Assembly: GCA_903832085.1 (NCBI GenBank) | Contig: CAIKZZ010000006.1 | Span: 1-64,000 of the forward strand | Direction of reading: 5' to 3' | Length of the DNA stretch: 64,000 nucleotides | Source: an uncultured Pseudomonadota bacterium | Lineage (GTDB): Bacteria; Pseudomonadota; Gammaproteobacteria; Steroidobacterales; Steroidobacteraceae | In this document: one piece after another, positions 19,935 through 30,057 of the stretch | How the letters are laid out: every line of letters begins with the position of its first letter | Position numbering within the stretch: the stretch's first letter is position 1 | Program-made: the position numbers and the translations under genes | Notes under the pieces: model-generated | The model's input: only the letters and a program-made list of their open reading frames with translations | The model's database searches: none | Told to the model about the DNA's origin: nothing

Positions 19935-20642
19935 CTAGCCACGACCAAGGCGTGCCTTCACGCGCTCAACGAGTGCAGCAAAGCCCATCGCGACATACAA
20001 ATATGCCCGCGGAATGTGCAACTCGGCGGCATCACACAACAACGTAACACCAACCAGCAATAAAAATGCAAAAGCGAGCGCTTTAACTGATGGATTTCGC
20101 TCAATGAATTCACTCGCGCTGCGTGCAACAAACAGCATAAACAGCAAAGCCACCACGATAGCAGCGATCATTACCGGTATGTGCTGCACTAAACCCACAG
20201 CCGTGAACACCGAGTCCAAAGAGAAAACGAGGTCAAGCAAAAATATCTGGAATAGAACCGAGAGGAACTTTTTTGGAGCCTGCCGAGCCGGTGTATCGCT
20301 CGCATTTTGCTTAACCAATAGGCACAACTCAGTGACGCTCTTGTGAACCAGGAAGAAGCCGCCGAGCGCAAGGATCACTGTTCGCCCTGAAATTGAAAAA
20401 CCATACGGGTGCGCAAACGGCACATTTAAGCCAATCAACCAGACGATGGACAACAGCAGCACCACTCGCCCGAGCATGGCAGCCAGCAGACCAATTTGCC
20501 TCGCCAGTCGCTGCTGCTCAGGCGGCAAGCGAGCGACCATAACTGCCAAGAAAACAAGATTATCGACACCTAATACGATCTCAATGACCGCGAGTGTCAA
20601 AAAAGCAGCCCACGCTGATGAGTCTGTTAGCAGAGAAAACAT
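19935..20642 (-). CDS. TerC-family integral membrane protein
   Basis: A 235-residue polytopic membrane protein with about seven helices. The first carries the TerC metal-site motif EIVLGVDNLVFLAV, and the fifth carries the matching LDLVFSLDSVFTAVG. TerC relatives help metalate exported proteins, in particular with manganese, and some confer tellurite resistance. The start is set at the ATG at 20642; a GTG five codons earlier (20657) has an AAGGGG upstream but only three bases away, so it remains possible. It lies 36 bases after secF, which fits a role at the translocon. Confidence 0.87.
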   Translation of the reverse strand: MFSLLTDSSAWAAFLTLAVIEIVLGVDNLVFLAVMVARLPPEQQRLARQIGLLAAMLGRVVLLLSIVWLIGLNVPFAHPYGFSISGRTVILALGGFFLVHKSVTELCLLVKQNASDTPARQAPKKFLSVLFQIFLLDLVFSLDSVFTAVGLVQHIPVMIAAIVVALLFMLFVARSASEFIERNPSVKALAFAFLLLVGVTLLCDAAELHIPRAYLYVAMGFAALVERVKARLGRG

Positions 20643-20678
20643 CGTAAGAACACGCACCCCTTAACGGGACTCACGCCA

Positions 20679-21614
20679 TCAGGGCATGTCATCTATCGGC
20701 GTACGTCGCTCAGATGGCATTAGGTCCCGATGGGCCGAGCCCAAGTCCAAGGCCACTCCGCTCGCCACGTACATAGAAGAGTATGTGACAGCAAGAATCC
20801 CAACGATCAGAGCAAGCCCGAAGCCGCGAAGCGCTTCGCCACCAAACAGGTACAGGGCCACGACCACGATGAGCGTCGCTACCTTCGTGATGATTGTACG
20901 CGACAACGTCTCGTTGATCGCCCGATCAAAGACTTCGGCCGGAGTCGCTTTACGCATTACTGGGAACAACTCACGAACGCGATCAAAAACCACGACCGTT
21001 TCATTGATCGAGTAGCCAATGACCGCCAGCACGGCTGCCAGCACTGACAGATCAAAGGTGATCCCCGTCACGGCAAATACGCCAACCACTACAAAAGGAT
21101 CATGCATTGTGGCGAGCACAGCACCGACACCGAACTTCCAGCGGAAGCGAAAAGCAATATAAATCAGGATTAGTAAGACCGTTATGCACAGCGCGGTCAC
21201 GCCCTTTACGAATAACTCTTTTCCCACCTGAGGACCAACCACTTCAGTGCGCCGAATTTGCACAGTGGGATCTAGCGTGCGTAGCGCGCCCTCAATCCGT
21301 TTTGTCACGTCATTCGCTGATACGCCCTCACCTAACGGCGGTAAGCGCACTAACACGTCATGCGAGGAGCCGAAATTCTGCACAGCAACGTCAGGGTACC
21401 CCGTCTCGCGCAACACGGCCCGAGTCTTATCTAGATCAGCCACACCAGCAAAGCCTGCTTCGATGACTACACCACCAGTAAAATCCACCGCTAGATTGAG
21501 CCCATGCAACCCTTCCGCAGCAATAGAACCTACGACAATCAGTATCGATATCAAATAACAAATCTTGCGAGCCGCCATAAAGCGAAAGCGCGGAACTGAG
21601 TGGAAAAACTCCAT
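20679..21614 (-). CDS. secF: Protein translocase accessory subunit SecF
   Basis: Inner-membrane partner of SecD that uses proton flow to pull proteins through SecYEG. The 311-residue protein starts at the ATG at 21614 (MEFFHSVPRFRFMAAR), which avoids overlap with secD. It has one N-terminal membrane helix, a periplasmic P4-type domain with LRETGYPDVAVQNFG and VGPQVGKELFVKGV, and five further helices including NETVVVFDRVREL, the conserved helix-5 segment. It follows secD by eleven bases. Confidence 0.96.
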   Translation of the reverse strand: MEFFHSVPRFRFMAARKICYLISILIVVGSIAAEGLHGLNLAVDFTGGVVIEAGFAGVADLDKTRAVLRETGYPDVAVQNFGSSHDVLVRLPPLGEGVSANDVTKRIEGALRTLDPTVQIRRTEVVGPQVGKELFVKGVTALCITVLLILIYIAFRFRWKFGVGAVLATMHDPFVVVGVFAVTGITFDLSVLAAVLAVIGYSINETVVVFDRVRELFPVMRKATPAEVFDRAINETLSRTIITKVATLIVVVALYLFGGEALRGFGLALIVGILAVTYSSMYVASGVALDLGSAHRDLMPSERRTPIDDMP

Positions 21615-21625
21615 GAATACGACTC

Positions 21626-23482
21626 CTAAACCGGTAGGCGCGCAATCGTTGCGCGACGGCCCCATAAAAGACCGATGATTGTCCGGCTACCCATCAGCGC
21701 GGTGAACAAGGTGGTTAAAATTCCGACCGACAGCACCACCGCAAAACCCTTTATAGGTCCGGTTCCGAATAGAAACAATACGACGCCTGCGATTAAGGTA
21801 GTCACGTTCGCATCAGCAATTGCTGAAAGCGCTTTCTCGAAACCGGCTTTAATAGCGGCATGTGGTGAGTTCCCAAGACGCAACTCTTCCCGAATACGTT
21901 CGTAAATCAGAATGTTTGCATCAACGGCCATACCGACGGTGAGCATGATACCGGCGATTCCAGGCAAGGTCAGCGCGGCACCAAATAATGATAGACAGGC
22001 GGTTAGCAGAATCACGTTACACAGCAGCACCACGTTCGCTACGAGACCAAATGCACTGTAGTAAATCGCCATGAACAAGAATAACGCTGCTGAGCCAATC
22101 ACTAACGCACGTACACCCTTGTCGATATTGTCTTGGCCAAGGCTAGGGCCAATCAGGCGCTGCTCCACAATATAAACAGGCGCTGCTAGCGCGCCCGCAC
22201 GCAGTAACTTTGCTAGTTCTTGACCCTCGCGCGCGGCAAGACCTGTGATCTGAAACTGATTGGAGAAGACACCATTGATGGTAGCGACTGAAATGACCTC
22301 TTCACGACTGACATCAACAGCCACTTTGGCGCCATTTTGCTCACGCAGTTGCCGCTCGCGCTCGATAAAGACCACCGCCATTGGCTTACCGAGATTTTCG
22401 CGCGTAGTTCGCAGCATCTCTTCGCCACCACGGCCATCGAGACGGACACTAACCGCAGGCTCACCCTGCTGCAAGGTCGAGGTTGCATCAGTCAACTGCT
22501 CACCAGTCACAATCACATCACGCTTTAAGAGCACTGGGCGACCGCTCCGGTCCTTGTACAGTTTAGTCCCTAAAGGCACATGCCCACTTTGCTGCGCCTC
22601 GAAGGCATTCGCCTCATGATCAACTAAGCGAAACTCCAGCGTTGCCGTCTTACCAAGCAAGCGAACGACTTCACTCGCATCTTGTACCCCGGGGAGCTGC
22701 ACTGCGATACGGTTTGCGCCTTGGCGTTGCACGCTAGCCTCAGAGACACCCAGCGCGTTCACACGATTGCCCAGTGCCGTGATGTTTTGCTGAATCGCAA
22801 AATCCTGACGCTGACGCACCTGCGCTTCATTGAGACTTATATTAACTGTGGCCAAACCATTAGCATCTGCACCACTTACCAAAGTCACGTTAGGGTCAAC
22901 AGCGCTTAACGCCGCGCGCGCCTCTTCACGATGACTCGCATCGCGCAGTGTCACAATGAGTCCCGTTGCGGACACTTCGATAGAATCGTATTGGATATTT
23001 TTCCCACGCAACGCCAATCGATAATCGCGCTCAAGTCGCTGCAGCGTCTGCTTCACAGCGCCGCCAACATCAACCTCATAAACGAGGTAAATACCGCCGC
23101 GTAGATCGAGGCCTAAACTCATAGGCTTTAGCCCAAGCGAGCGCACCCACTCAGGAGCCCGTGAGGCAAAAGTGGTAGCAATAGCATATGTGCCTGGCGC
23201 CGATGCCTCGATCACGTCGCGCGCTTTTAACTGGGTTGGCACATCAGCAAAGCGCAATGTCACGCGCCCCTGCTGCACAAACGATGTGTCTGGTATCACT
23301 TTATCGGCTACTAGCAAGTCACGGAACTGATCAACCGCTGTCTGCCCGACAAACAGCTGCCCATCTTTACGCGACAGCTGCAGCGCTGGAGCCTCACCGA
23401 AAAGGTTCGGCAGTGCCAGCACGAGCGCCAAGAGCATCACACCTGCAAACAGCAGGCTTTTCCATAATGGATAACGATTCAT
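21626..23482 (-). CDS. secD: Protein translocase accessory subunit SecD
   Basis: RND-superfamily subunit that completes protein export at the periplasmic side. The 618 residues begin with a membrane helix, followed by a large periplasmic domain in two parts (P1 head containing LGLDLRGGIYLVYEVD, then a base with QLPGVQDASEVVRLLGKTA). Five C-terminal helices include LTVGMAVDANILIYERIREE, the proton-relay segment. Length is typical. It lies between yajC and secF, as expected for the sec accessory operon. Confidence 0.97.
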   Translation of the reverse strand: MNRYPLWKSLLFAGVMLLALVLALPNLFGEAPALQLSRKDGQLFVGQTAVDQFRDLLVADKVIPDTSFVQQGRVTLRFADVPTQLKARDVIEASAPGTYAIATTFASRAPEWVRSLGLKPMSLGLDLRGGIYLVYEVDVGGAVKQTLQRLERDYRLALRGKNIQYDSIEVSATGLIVTLRDASHREEARAALSAVDPNVTLVSGADANGLATVNISLNEAQVRQRQDFAIQQNITALGNRVNALGVSEASVQRQGANRIAVQLPGVQDASEVVRLLGKTATLEFRLVDHEANAFEAQQSGHVPLGTKLYKDRSGRPVLLKRDVIVTGEQLTDATSTLQQGEPAVSVRLDGRGGEEMLRTTRENLGKPMAVVFIERERQLREQNGAKVAVDVSREEVISVATINGVFSNQFQITGLAAREGQELAKLLRAGALAAPVYIVEQRLIGPSLGQDNIDKGVRALVIGSAALFLFMAIYYSAFGLVANVVLLCNVILLTACLSLFGAALTLPGIAGIMLTVGMAVDANILIYERIREELRLGNSPHAAIKAGFEKALSAIADANVTTLIAGVVLFLFGTGPIKGFAVVLSVGILTTLFTALMGSRTIIGLLWGRRATIARLPV

Positions 23483-23500
23483 GCGGGACGCGACTCCGTG

Positions 23501-23830
23501 TCAGGCTGACTTGAACGTGCCCTTTGGCATCAACTGGGTAACCTGGAATCGTTGCACCTTAATGCCAACGCCACTGGCGACCTCAATTGTCAGGAACGTG
23601 TCACCAGCCTCGGTAATACGACCAAGGATGCCCCCGGCCGTGACCACCTCGTCTCCGACACCGAGCTTCTCCACCATGCCCCGATGTTCCTTCGCCTTTT
23701 TGCTTTGTGGCCGAATCAGCATGAAGTACATCAGACCAAACAGACCAACCATCATCGCAACCTGAATCAGATTCGACTGGCCACCAGGGCCCGCCGCTTG
23801 GGCATATGCGGATGAAATAAAGAAGTCCAT
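23501..23830 (-). CDS. yajC: Sec translocon accessory subunit YajC
   Basis: Small single-span membrane protein that copurifies with SecDF. The 109-residue protein starts at the ATG at 23830 (MDFFISSAYAQAAG); the longer open frame upstream overlaps tgt and is not expected. A membrane helix at about 22-44 ends in YFMLIRPQSKKAKEH, the family signature, and a cytosolic beta domain with GDEVVTAGGILGRI follows. Confidence 0.95.
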   Translation of the reverse strand: MDFFISSAYAQAAGPGGQSNLIQVAMMVGLFGLMYFMLIRPQSKKAKEHRGMVEKLGVGDEVVTAGGILGRITEAGDTFLTIEVASGVGIKVQRFQVTQLMPKGTFKSA

Positions 23831-23871
23831 GGTTATCCCTTGGAAAATAAAGAAATAGAGCAAGCCGGTTA

Positions 23872-26069
<2,198 letters not shown>

Positions 26070-26161
26070 GGCACCTGAAATGGTAACAGCCAGCGCAAAG
26101 AACGCACGCAAATCGATCTGCGACTCGATCTGCCCGACACTCGTGATAAGATTAAGCCCTT

Positions 26162-26246
26162 GCCGGTGTGGCGGAATTGGTAGACGCACCTGACTCAAAA
26201 TCAGGCGCTTAACAGCGTGGGGGTTCGAGTCCCTCCACCGGCACCA
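26162..26246 (+). tRNA. tRNA-Leu, anticodon CAA
   Basis: The 85-base gene folds as a class II (long variable arm) tRNA. The acceptor stem GCCGGTG (26162-26168) pairs with CACCGGC (26236-26242), followed by A73 and an encoded CCA. The anticodon stem CCTGA/TCAGG surrounds the loop CTCAAAA, giving anticodon CAA (reads UUG). The T-arm has GGTTCGAGTCC. It is divergent from queA and stands just before a NUDIX gene. Confidence 0.97.
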
Positions 26247-26269
26247 GCGTACGGACGCCGCCTACAATC

Positions 26270-26815
26270 ATGAAATACTGCAGTGAATGCGGCCAAGCGG
26301 TCGCGAAACGCATACCCGAAGGGGACAACATGCCACGGCATGTGTGTACCGCCTGCAATGTGATTCACTACCAAAATCCGAAGCTGGTGGTCGGATGCGT
26401 CGCGGAACACGAGGGACGAATTCTATTGTGTCGCCGCGCGATTGAGCCCCGTCATGGGTTCTGGACCATTCCGGCCGGTTTTATGGAAAACGGCGAGACA
26501 CTTCAGGCCGCGGCAGCACGCGAATCGCTTGAAGAGGCCCTCGCCGCAGTCACCATTGGCAGTCTGCTTGCAGTCGTCAATGTGGCACACGCTAATCAGG
26601 TGCACGTGATGTTTCGCGCCGAACTGCCGACTCCCGAATACGGAGTCGGCATCGAAAGCCTCGAGGTGGATTTGTACCACCCTACCGATATCCCATGGTC
26701 CGATATTGCTTTTCCGAGTGTCGAATTCGCCTTGAGACGCTATCTTTCGGATCGCAGCGCCGGCCTCGCGGGCGTGCATTTCACAGATCTTGATCGCCCC
26801 GCTTGGCGTTCGTAG
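26270..26815 (+). CDS. NUDIX hydrolase with N-terminal zinc ribbon
   Basis: A 181-residue member of the NUDIX superfamily, probably hydrolysing a nucleotide diphosphate derivative such as ADP-ribose or a dinucleotide coenzyme. The N-terminus is a zinc ribbon with C4, C7, C26 and C29 (YCSECGQ and HVCTACN), as in several NADH-pyrophosphatase-related proteins. The NUDIX box runs over GFMENGETLQAAAARESLEE; its last glycine (EExGU) is replaced by leucine. It lacks the extra N-terminal domain of full-length NudC. It stands 23 bases after the tRNA on the same strand. Confidence 0.87.
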   Translation: MKYCSECGQAVAKRIPEGDNMPRHVCTACNVIHYQNPKLVVGCVAEHEGRILLCRRAIEPRHGFWTIPAGFMENGETLQAAAARESLEEALAAVTIGSLLAVVNVAHANQVHVMFRAELPTPEYGVGIESLEVDLYHPTDIPWSDIAFPSVEFALRRYLSDRSAGLAGVHFTDLDRPAWRS

Positions 26816-26851
26816 GCGAATCTTAAAAACCTCGTATAGAATGCACGCAGC

Positions 26852-26883
26852 CCGGTTTGAGGGGAAGCTCGCCCGCAAACCGG
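26852..26883 (+). promoter_or_regulatory. Stem-loop in the fdxA leader
   Basis: CCGGTTTG (26852-26859) is the exact reverse complement of CAAACCGG (26876-26883), and a GGG/CCC pair extends the stem inward. It lies 35 bases before the fdxA start and just after a TATAGAAT element (26835-26842) that could be a -10 box. No T-run follows, so it more likely shapes the 5' end of the mRNA than terminates transcription. Confidence 0.45.
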
Positions 26884-26917
26884 TCATTACCAACCTTCAG
26901 AACAGCTGAGATCGTGT

Positions 26918-27247
26918 ATGACGTTCGTCGTGACCGAGAACTGCATCAAGTGCAAATACATGGACTGCGTAGAAGTCTGCCCGGTGGACTGCTTTCACGA
27001 AGGCCCAAATTTCTTGGTCATCGATCCTGATGAATGCATAGACTGCACGCTATGCGAACCTGAGTGCCCGGTAGAGGCCATTTACTCAGAGGAAGACGTG
27101 CCAAAAGGCCAAGAAGAGTTCTTGAAGCTCAATGCTGAGCTTGCCAAAAAATGGCCCGTCATCAACGAGAAGAAGCCCGCGCCCGCGGATGCAGATGAGT
27201 GGAAAAATAAAGCAGGTAAACGCGGTCTACTTGAACTGAAGCCCTAA
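26918..27247 (+). CDS. fdxA: 7Fe ferredoxin (FdxA type)
   Basis: Small cytosolic electron carrier with one [3Fe-4S] and one [4Fe-4S] cluster. The 109-residue sequence has cysteines in [18 protein letters not shown] and [17 protein letters not shown], and the family's C-terminal extension ending in [15 protein letters not shown]. It resembles the Azotobacter FdI/FdxA branch rather than the small 2[4Fe-4S] type. Its 3' end overlaps that of dsbC by four bases in convergent orientation. Confidence 0.95.
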   Translation: MTFVVTENCIKCKYMDCVEVCPVDCFHEGPNFLVIDPDECIDCTLCEPECPVEAIYSEEDVPKGQEEFLKLNAELAKKWPVINEKKPAPADADEWKNKAGKRGLLELKP

Positions 27248-28074
27248 CCAGGTCCGGCAGCTTCAAGCTCTTTGAGTTTTTGTAGCAATCGTTCGGGCCC
27301 ATAGTAACCCGCAAAATAATCACCGTGCTCGGTGAAGATGCCCGGTGTACCGCGCATCCCCAATTCCTGCCCGAGGGCATACGTACGAGCGACCGGTGTA
27401 GGCCCGCAACTCGCGTTTACTGGCAGTTCCTTGCCGGATTTCGCAAGCGTCAGCGCCGCTTGACGGTCGGATGAGCACCACACGGCTTCCGCTTTACGCC
27501 AAGACTCTGTACCTGGTCCACTACGCGGATAAAACACATAACGCACACGAATACCAAGCCGGTTGTACTCAGCGATCTCGCTGTGTAATTTGCGGCAGTA
27601 GCTGCAATCTACGTCCGTAAATACCGTCACGCTATAGCGCGGAGCCTTCGGCGTAAAGACAATGGTCTCGGAGTCCGCGATTGCCTTCAGCGCACCATTA
27701 CGCGCTTCGATGCGTCGTTTCTCAGTGAGATTCTTGCCAGTGCCGGTATCATACAAATCACCCGACAAGGCATAACGGCCGTCAGCTGACACATAAAGCA
27801 CTTCGCCACCACGTGAAACCTCAAAAATTCCGCTAAGTGCGCTGGGACGAATCGCATCGGCCGCTACATCCAAACGCTTAGCGATCTGAGCGCGCGGATC
27901 AGCCTTCGTGTCAGGCTTTTCTAGTTTCGACTCGGTTTTTACCTCAGTGCGCGTTTCTGGGTTTACGCTCACCACACGGGTGTCCGCAAAAGTTAGCGCC
28001 ATCATGGAAGTGCAGGCGACTACCAGGCCTAGAAGCGCCCACCACACGGAAAAAGACGTAAACCGCGGCTTCAT
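27244..28074 (-). CDS. dsbC: Thiol:disulfide interchange protein DsbC
   Basis: Periplasmic disulfide isomerase that corrects wrong disulfides in exported proteins. From the ATG at 28074 the protein has 276 residues: a signal sequence ending near [10 protein letters not shown], an N-terminal dimerisation domain ([23 protein letters not shown]), a linker and a thioredoxin domain with the active CxxC in [10 protein letters not shown] and the cis-proline loop GTPGIF. In-frame ATG/GTG codons further upstream give a less typical signal sequence. A VVAC in the hydrophobic segment resembles a lipobox, so lipid anchoring is possible. It is the gene after xerD on the same strand, as in several gammaproteobacteria. 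Confidence 0.92.
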   Translation of the reverse strand: MKPRFTSFSVWWALLGLVVACTSMMALTFADTRVVSVNPETRTEVKTESKLEKPDTKADPRAQIAKRLDVAADAIRPSALSGIFEVSRGGEVLYVSADGRYALSGDLYDTGTGKNLTEKRRIEARNGALKAIADSETIVFTPKAPRYSVTVFTDVDCSYCRKLHSEIAEYNRLGIRVRYVFYPRSGPGTESWRKAEAVWCSSDRQAALTLAKSGKELPVNASCGPTPVARTYALGQELGMRGTPGIFTEHGDYFAGYYGPERLLQKLKELEAAGPG

Positions 28075-28147
28075 AATGACCATCTCACCCGTGACGCATC
28101 GCCCAATCGGACGCAACTGCCCCCATGTTAGCAGATCATTCTTGAGT

Positions 28148-29086
28148 CTAGCCGCGGGGATGGTGCTGAGAGTGCAGGTCCTTCATACGTTCACGGGCCA
28201 CATGGGTATAAATCTGCGTTGTCGACAGATCACTATGACCAAGCAACATCTGCACCACGCGCAGATCCGCACCGTGATTTAGCAAGTGGGTTGCAAAAGC
28301 ATGTCGCAACGTATGTGGCGACAATTCCTTGTAAATCGCTGCTTTAACCGTATAGCGCTTAATAATATGCCAGAACGCTTGTCGCGTCATCCGATCACCA
28401 CGGCGGGTTGGAAAAAGGTACTCGGTCTGCCGGTCAACAAGAATTTCAGCACGCGCGCTGCTGACAAAATCAGCCAACCAACTAACCGCCTCATTACCAA
28501 GTGGTATCAGTCGCTCCCGGTCTCCTTTACCAACAATCCGAATAACACCTTGATTGGTGTTGACCTCGCTATGGCGCAAATTAACTAATTCAGTCACTCG
28601 TAGCCCGGTCGCGTAGAGCAACTCCAGCATGGTCCGGTCGCGATGGCCTAGAGGGTCCTTGGTGTCCGGCGCCGCTAGTAACGCTTCAACTTCAACCTCG
28701 GTCAACGACTTGGGCAACGAGCGGCCAATTTTAGGCATCGCGATCTGCGCAGTCGGATCTGAGCTCACGAGGCCTTCGCGAACCAAGAACCGGAAAAATC
28801 GCCGATAACTTGATAGCTGCCTGGCAGTCGAGCGAGGCTGTGCACCGGCACTGATGCGCGCCGCGATGAACTCAATCACATCGGCCCGCTCAGCGTTAAC
28901 AACCAATACACGCCGCTCATCAAGCCAGCGAGATAGCGACATCAAATCCGCACGATATGCAGCAATCGTATTCTTTGATAGCCCGTGCTCCATCCACACC
29001 GCATCCAAAAAACGTCCAATAGATGGGGCATTATTAGGTGGTATGCCGCGCGGCTCTGATACCAATGATTTTAAGGCAGTACCCAT
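28148..29086 (-). CDS. xerD: Site-specific tyrosine recombinase XerD
   Basis: Acts with XerC at dif to resolve chromosome dimers. The 312-residue protein has the N-terminal SAM-like DNA-binding domain (FLDAVWMEHGLSKNTIAAYRADL) and a catalytic domain with R in ATGLRVTELVNL, HTLRHAFATHLL, LLGHSDLSTTQIYTH and the tyrosine nucleophile in that last motif. The start is set at 29086, where AGAAGG precedes the ATG by five bases; an ATG at 29119 has no visible ribosome site. It resembles enteric XerD throughout rather than a phage integrase. Confidence 0.94.
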   Translation of the reverse strand: MGTALKSLVSEPRGIPPNNAPSIGRFLDAVWMEHGLSKNTIAAYRADLMSLSRWLDERRVLVVNAERADVIEFIAARISAGAQPRSTARQLSSYRRFFRFLVREGLVSSDPTAQIAMPKIGRSLPKSLTEVEVEALLAAPDTKDPLGHRDRTMLELLYATGLRVTELVNLRHSEVNTNQGVIRIVGKGDRERLIPLGNEAVSWLADFVSSARAEILVDRQTEYLFPTRRGDRMTRQAFWHIIKRYTVKAAIYKELSPHTLRHAFATHLLNHGADLRVVQMLLGHSDLSTTQIYTHVARERMKDLHSQHHPRG

Positions 29087-29263
29087 CGTGACCTTCTGCT
29101 TACTTTTACGTGGTGACATAACACAGACTCAACGCCTGCTGGCGGCATGGAAAGGACAGATCAAGGGAGGCAAACCTTGGCCGTTTCAATCGATTACCAT
29201 GGCGACAGTATCGAACGGCACGTCCAAGCTCGATGTGAACCACCTCACGTTTATACATAGCAG

Positions 29264-29292
29264 TTGACATAATAGAGAACTGGTTCACATTA
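29264..29292 (+). promoter_or_regulatory. Candidate promoter for the PlsC-type acyltransferase
   Basis: A perfect TTGACA (29264-29269) is followed after 17 bases by ACATTA (29287-29292), a weak -10. Transcription would begin about 25 bases before the TTG start. The site lies in the 200-base gap between the divergent xerD and acyltransferase genes. Confidence 0.4.
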
Positions 29293-29322
29293 AGTTACCC
29301 CGAACCCTTTAGGGCAAACCTA

Positions 29323-30057
29323 TTGCTGCGGCGCATAACAGATATTGGATACGGAGTATGGTGCTGGCTGGTGTTCATTCCATTGATCACCGGCCTACTC
29401 GTTTTCGCGTTGCCGGTGCCTCGAATGACGACTAGGCGCCAAATGGCACGCGCTTCAGCACGTGCTTTTTTCAAGCTAGCAGGAACTCGCCTAATAGTCG
29501 TGGGACTAGAAAACATACCCGACAGCGCATGCATTGTCGTTGCAAATCACGCTAGCTATTTAGACGGAATCATTCTGACAGCCGCGCTACCGCCACACTT
29601 TGCATTTGTCATCAAGCGCGAGATGGCAACTGCTCCTCTTGCCGGAACCCTATTGACGCACCTAGGTGCGGAATTTGTGGAGCGCTTTGATCGAAAGAAA
29701 GGTAGCTCAGATGCGAGGCGCGTATTGCGCACCGCCGCCCGTGGACAAGCCCTTGCTTTCTTTCCAGAGGGAACCTTCACCGAAACGCCAGGTCTTGCAT
29801 ACTTTCATGCGGGCGCTTTCGTAACCGCTGCCCGTAACGGACTTTGCGTACTTCCAACCGTCATCCATGGTGCCCGACATATTTTGCCCGCAGGTCGGGC
29901 GCTACCACGACGCGGCCCAATCGTGGTCGAAATTCTGGCGGCTGTAGAAAACGACCCCACAGCACCAAACGCAGCACTTCATCTAAAATCGGCATCTCGC
30001 CGCGCAATACTGTCAAAACTGACTGAGCCTGATCTCGAAACACAGGCGGATCGATAG
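29323..30057 (+). CDS. plsC: 1-acyl-sn-glycerol-3-phosphate acyltransferase family protein
   Basis: Acylates lysophosphatidic acid (or a related acceptor) in phospholipid synthesis at the inner membrane. The 244-residue protein has an N-terminal hydrophobic helix (about 12-30) and the family motifs NHASYLD (HX4D catalytic motif), FPEGTFTETPG and LPTVIHGARHILPAGRALPRRG. The earliest usable start is a TTG at 29323 without a clear ribosome site, so the true start is uncertain. Other acyltransferases of this fold, for example for ornithine lipids, cannot be excluded. Its stop abuts icmF, which converges with no gap. Confidence 0.85.
   Translation: MLRRITDIGYGVWCWLVFIPLITGLLVFALPVPRMTTRRQMARASARAFFKLAGTRLIVVGLENIPDSACIVVANHASYLDGIILTAALPPHFAFVIKREMATAPLAGTLLTHLGAEFVERFDRKKGSSDARRVLRTAARGQALAFFPEGTFTETPGLAYFHAGAFVTAARNGLCVLPTVIHGARHILPAGRALPRRGPIVVEILAAVENDPTAPNAALHLKSASRRAILSKLTEPDLETQADR

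Noticed and set aside
26162-26246. tRNA-Leu as an island attachment site
   Set aside because: No integrase and no shift in gene content follow; both neighbours are ordinary genes.
29106-29288. 60-codon open frame on the minus strand upstream of xerD
   Set aside because: No ribosome site or recognisable protein features; it overlaps the start region of xerD and lies in promoter space.
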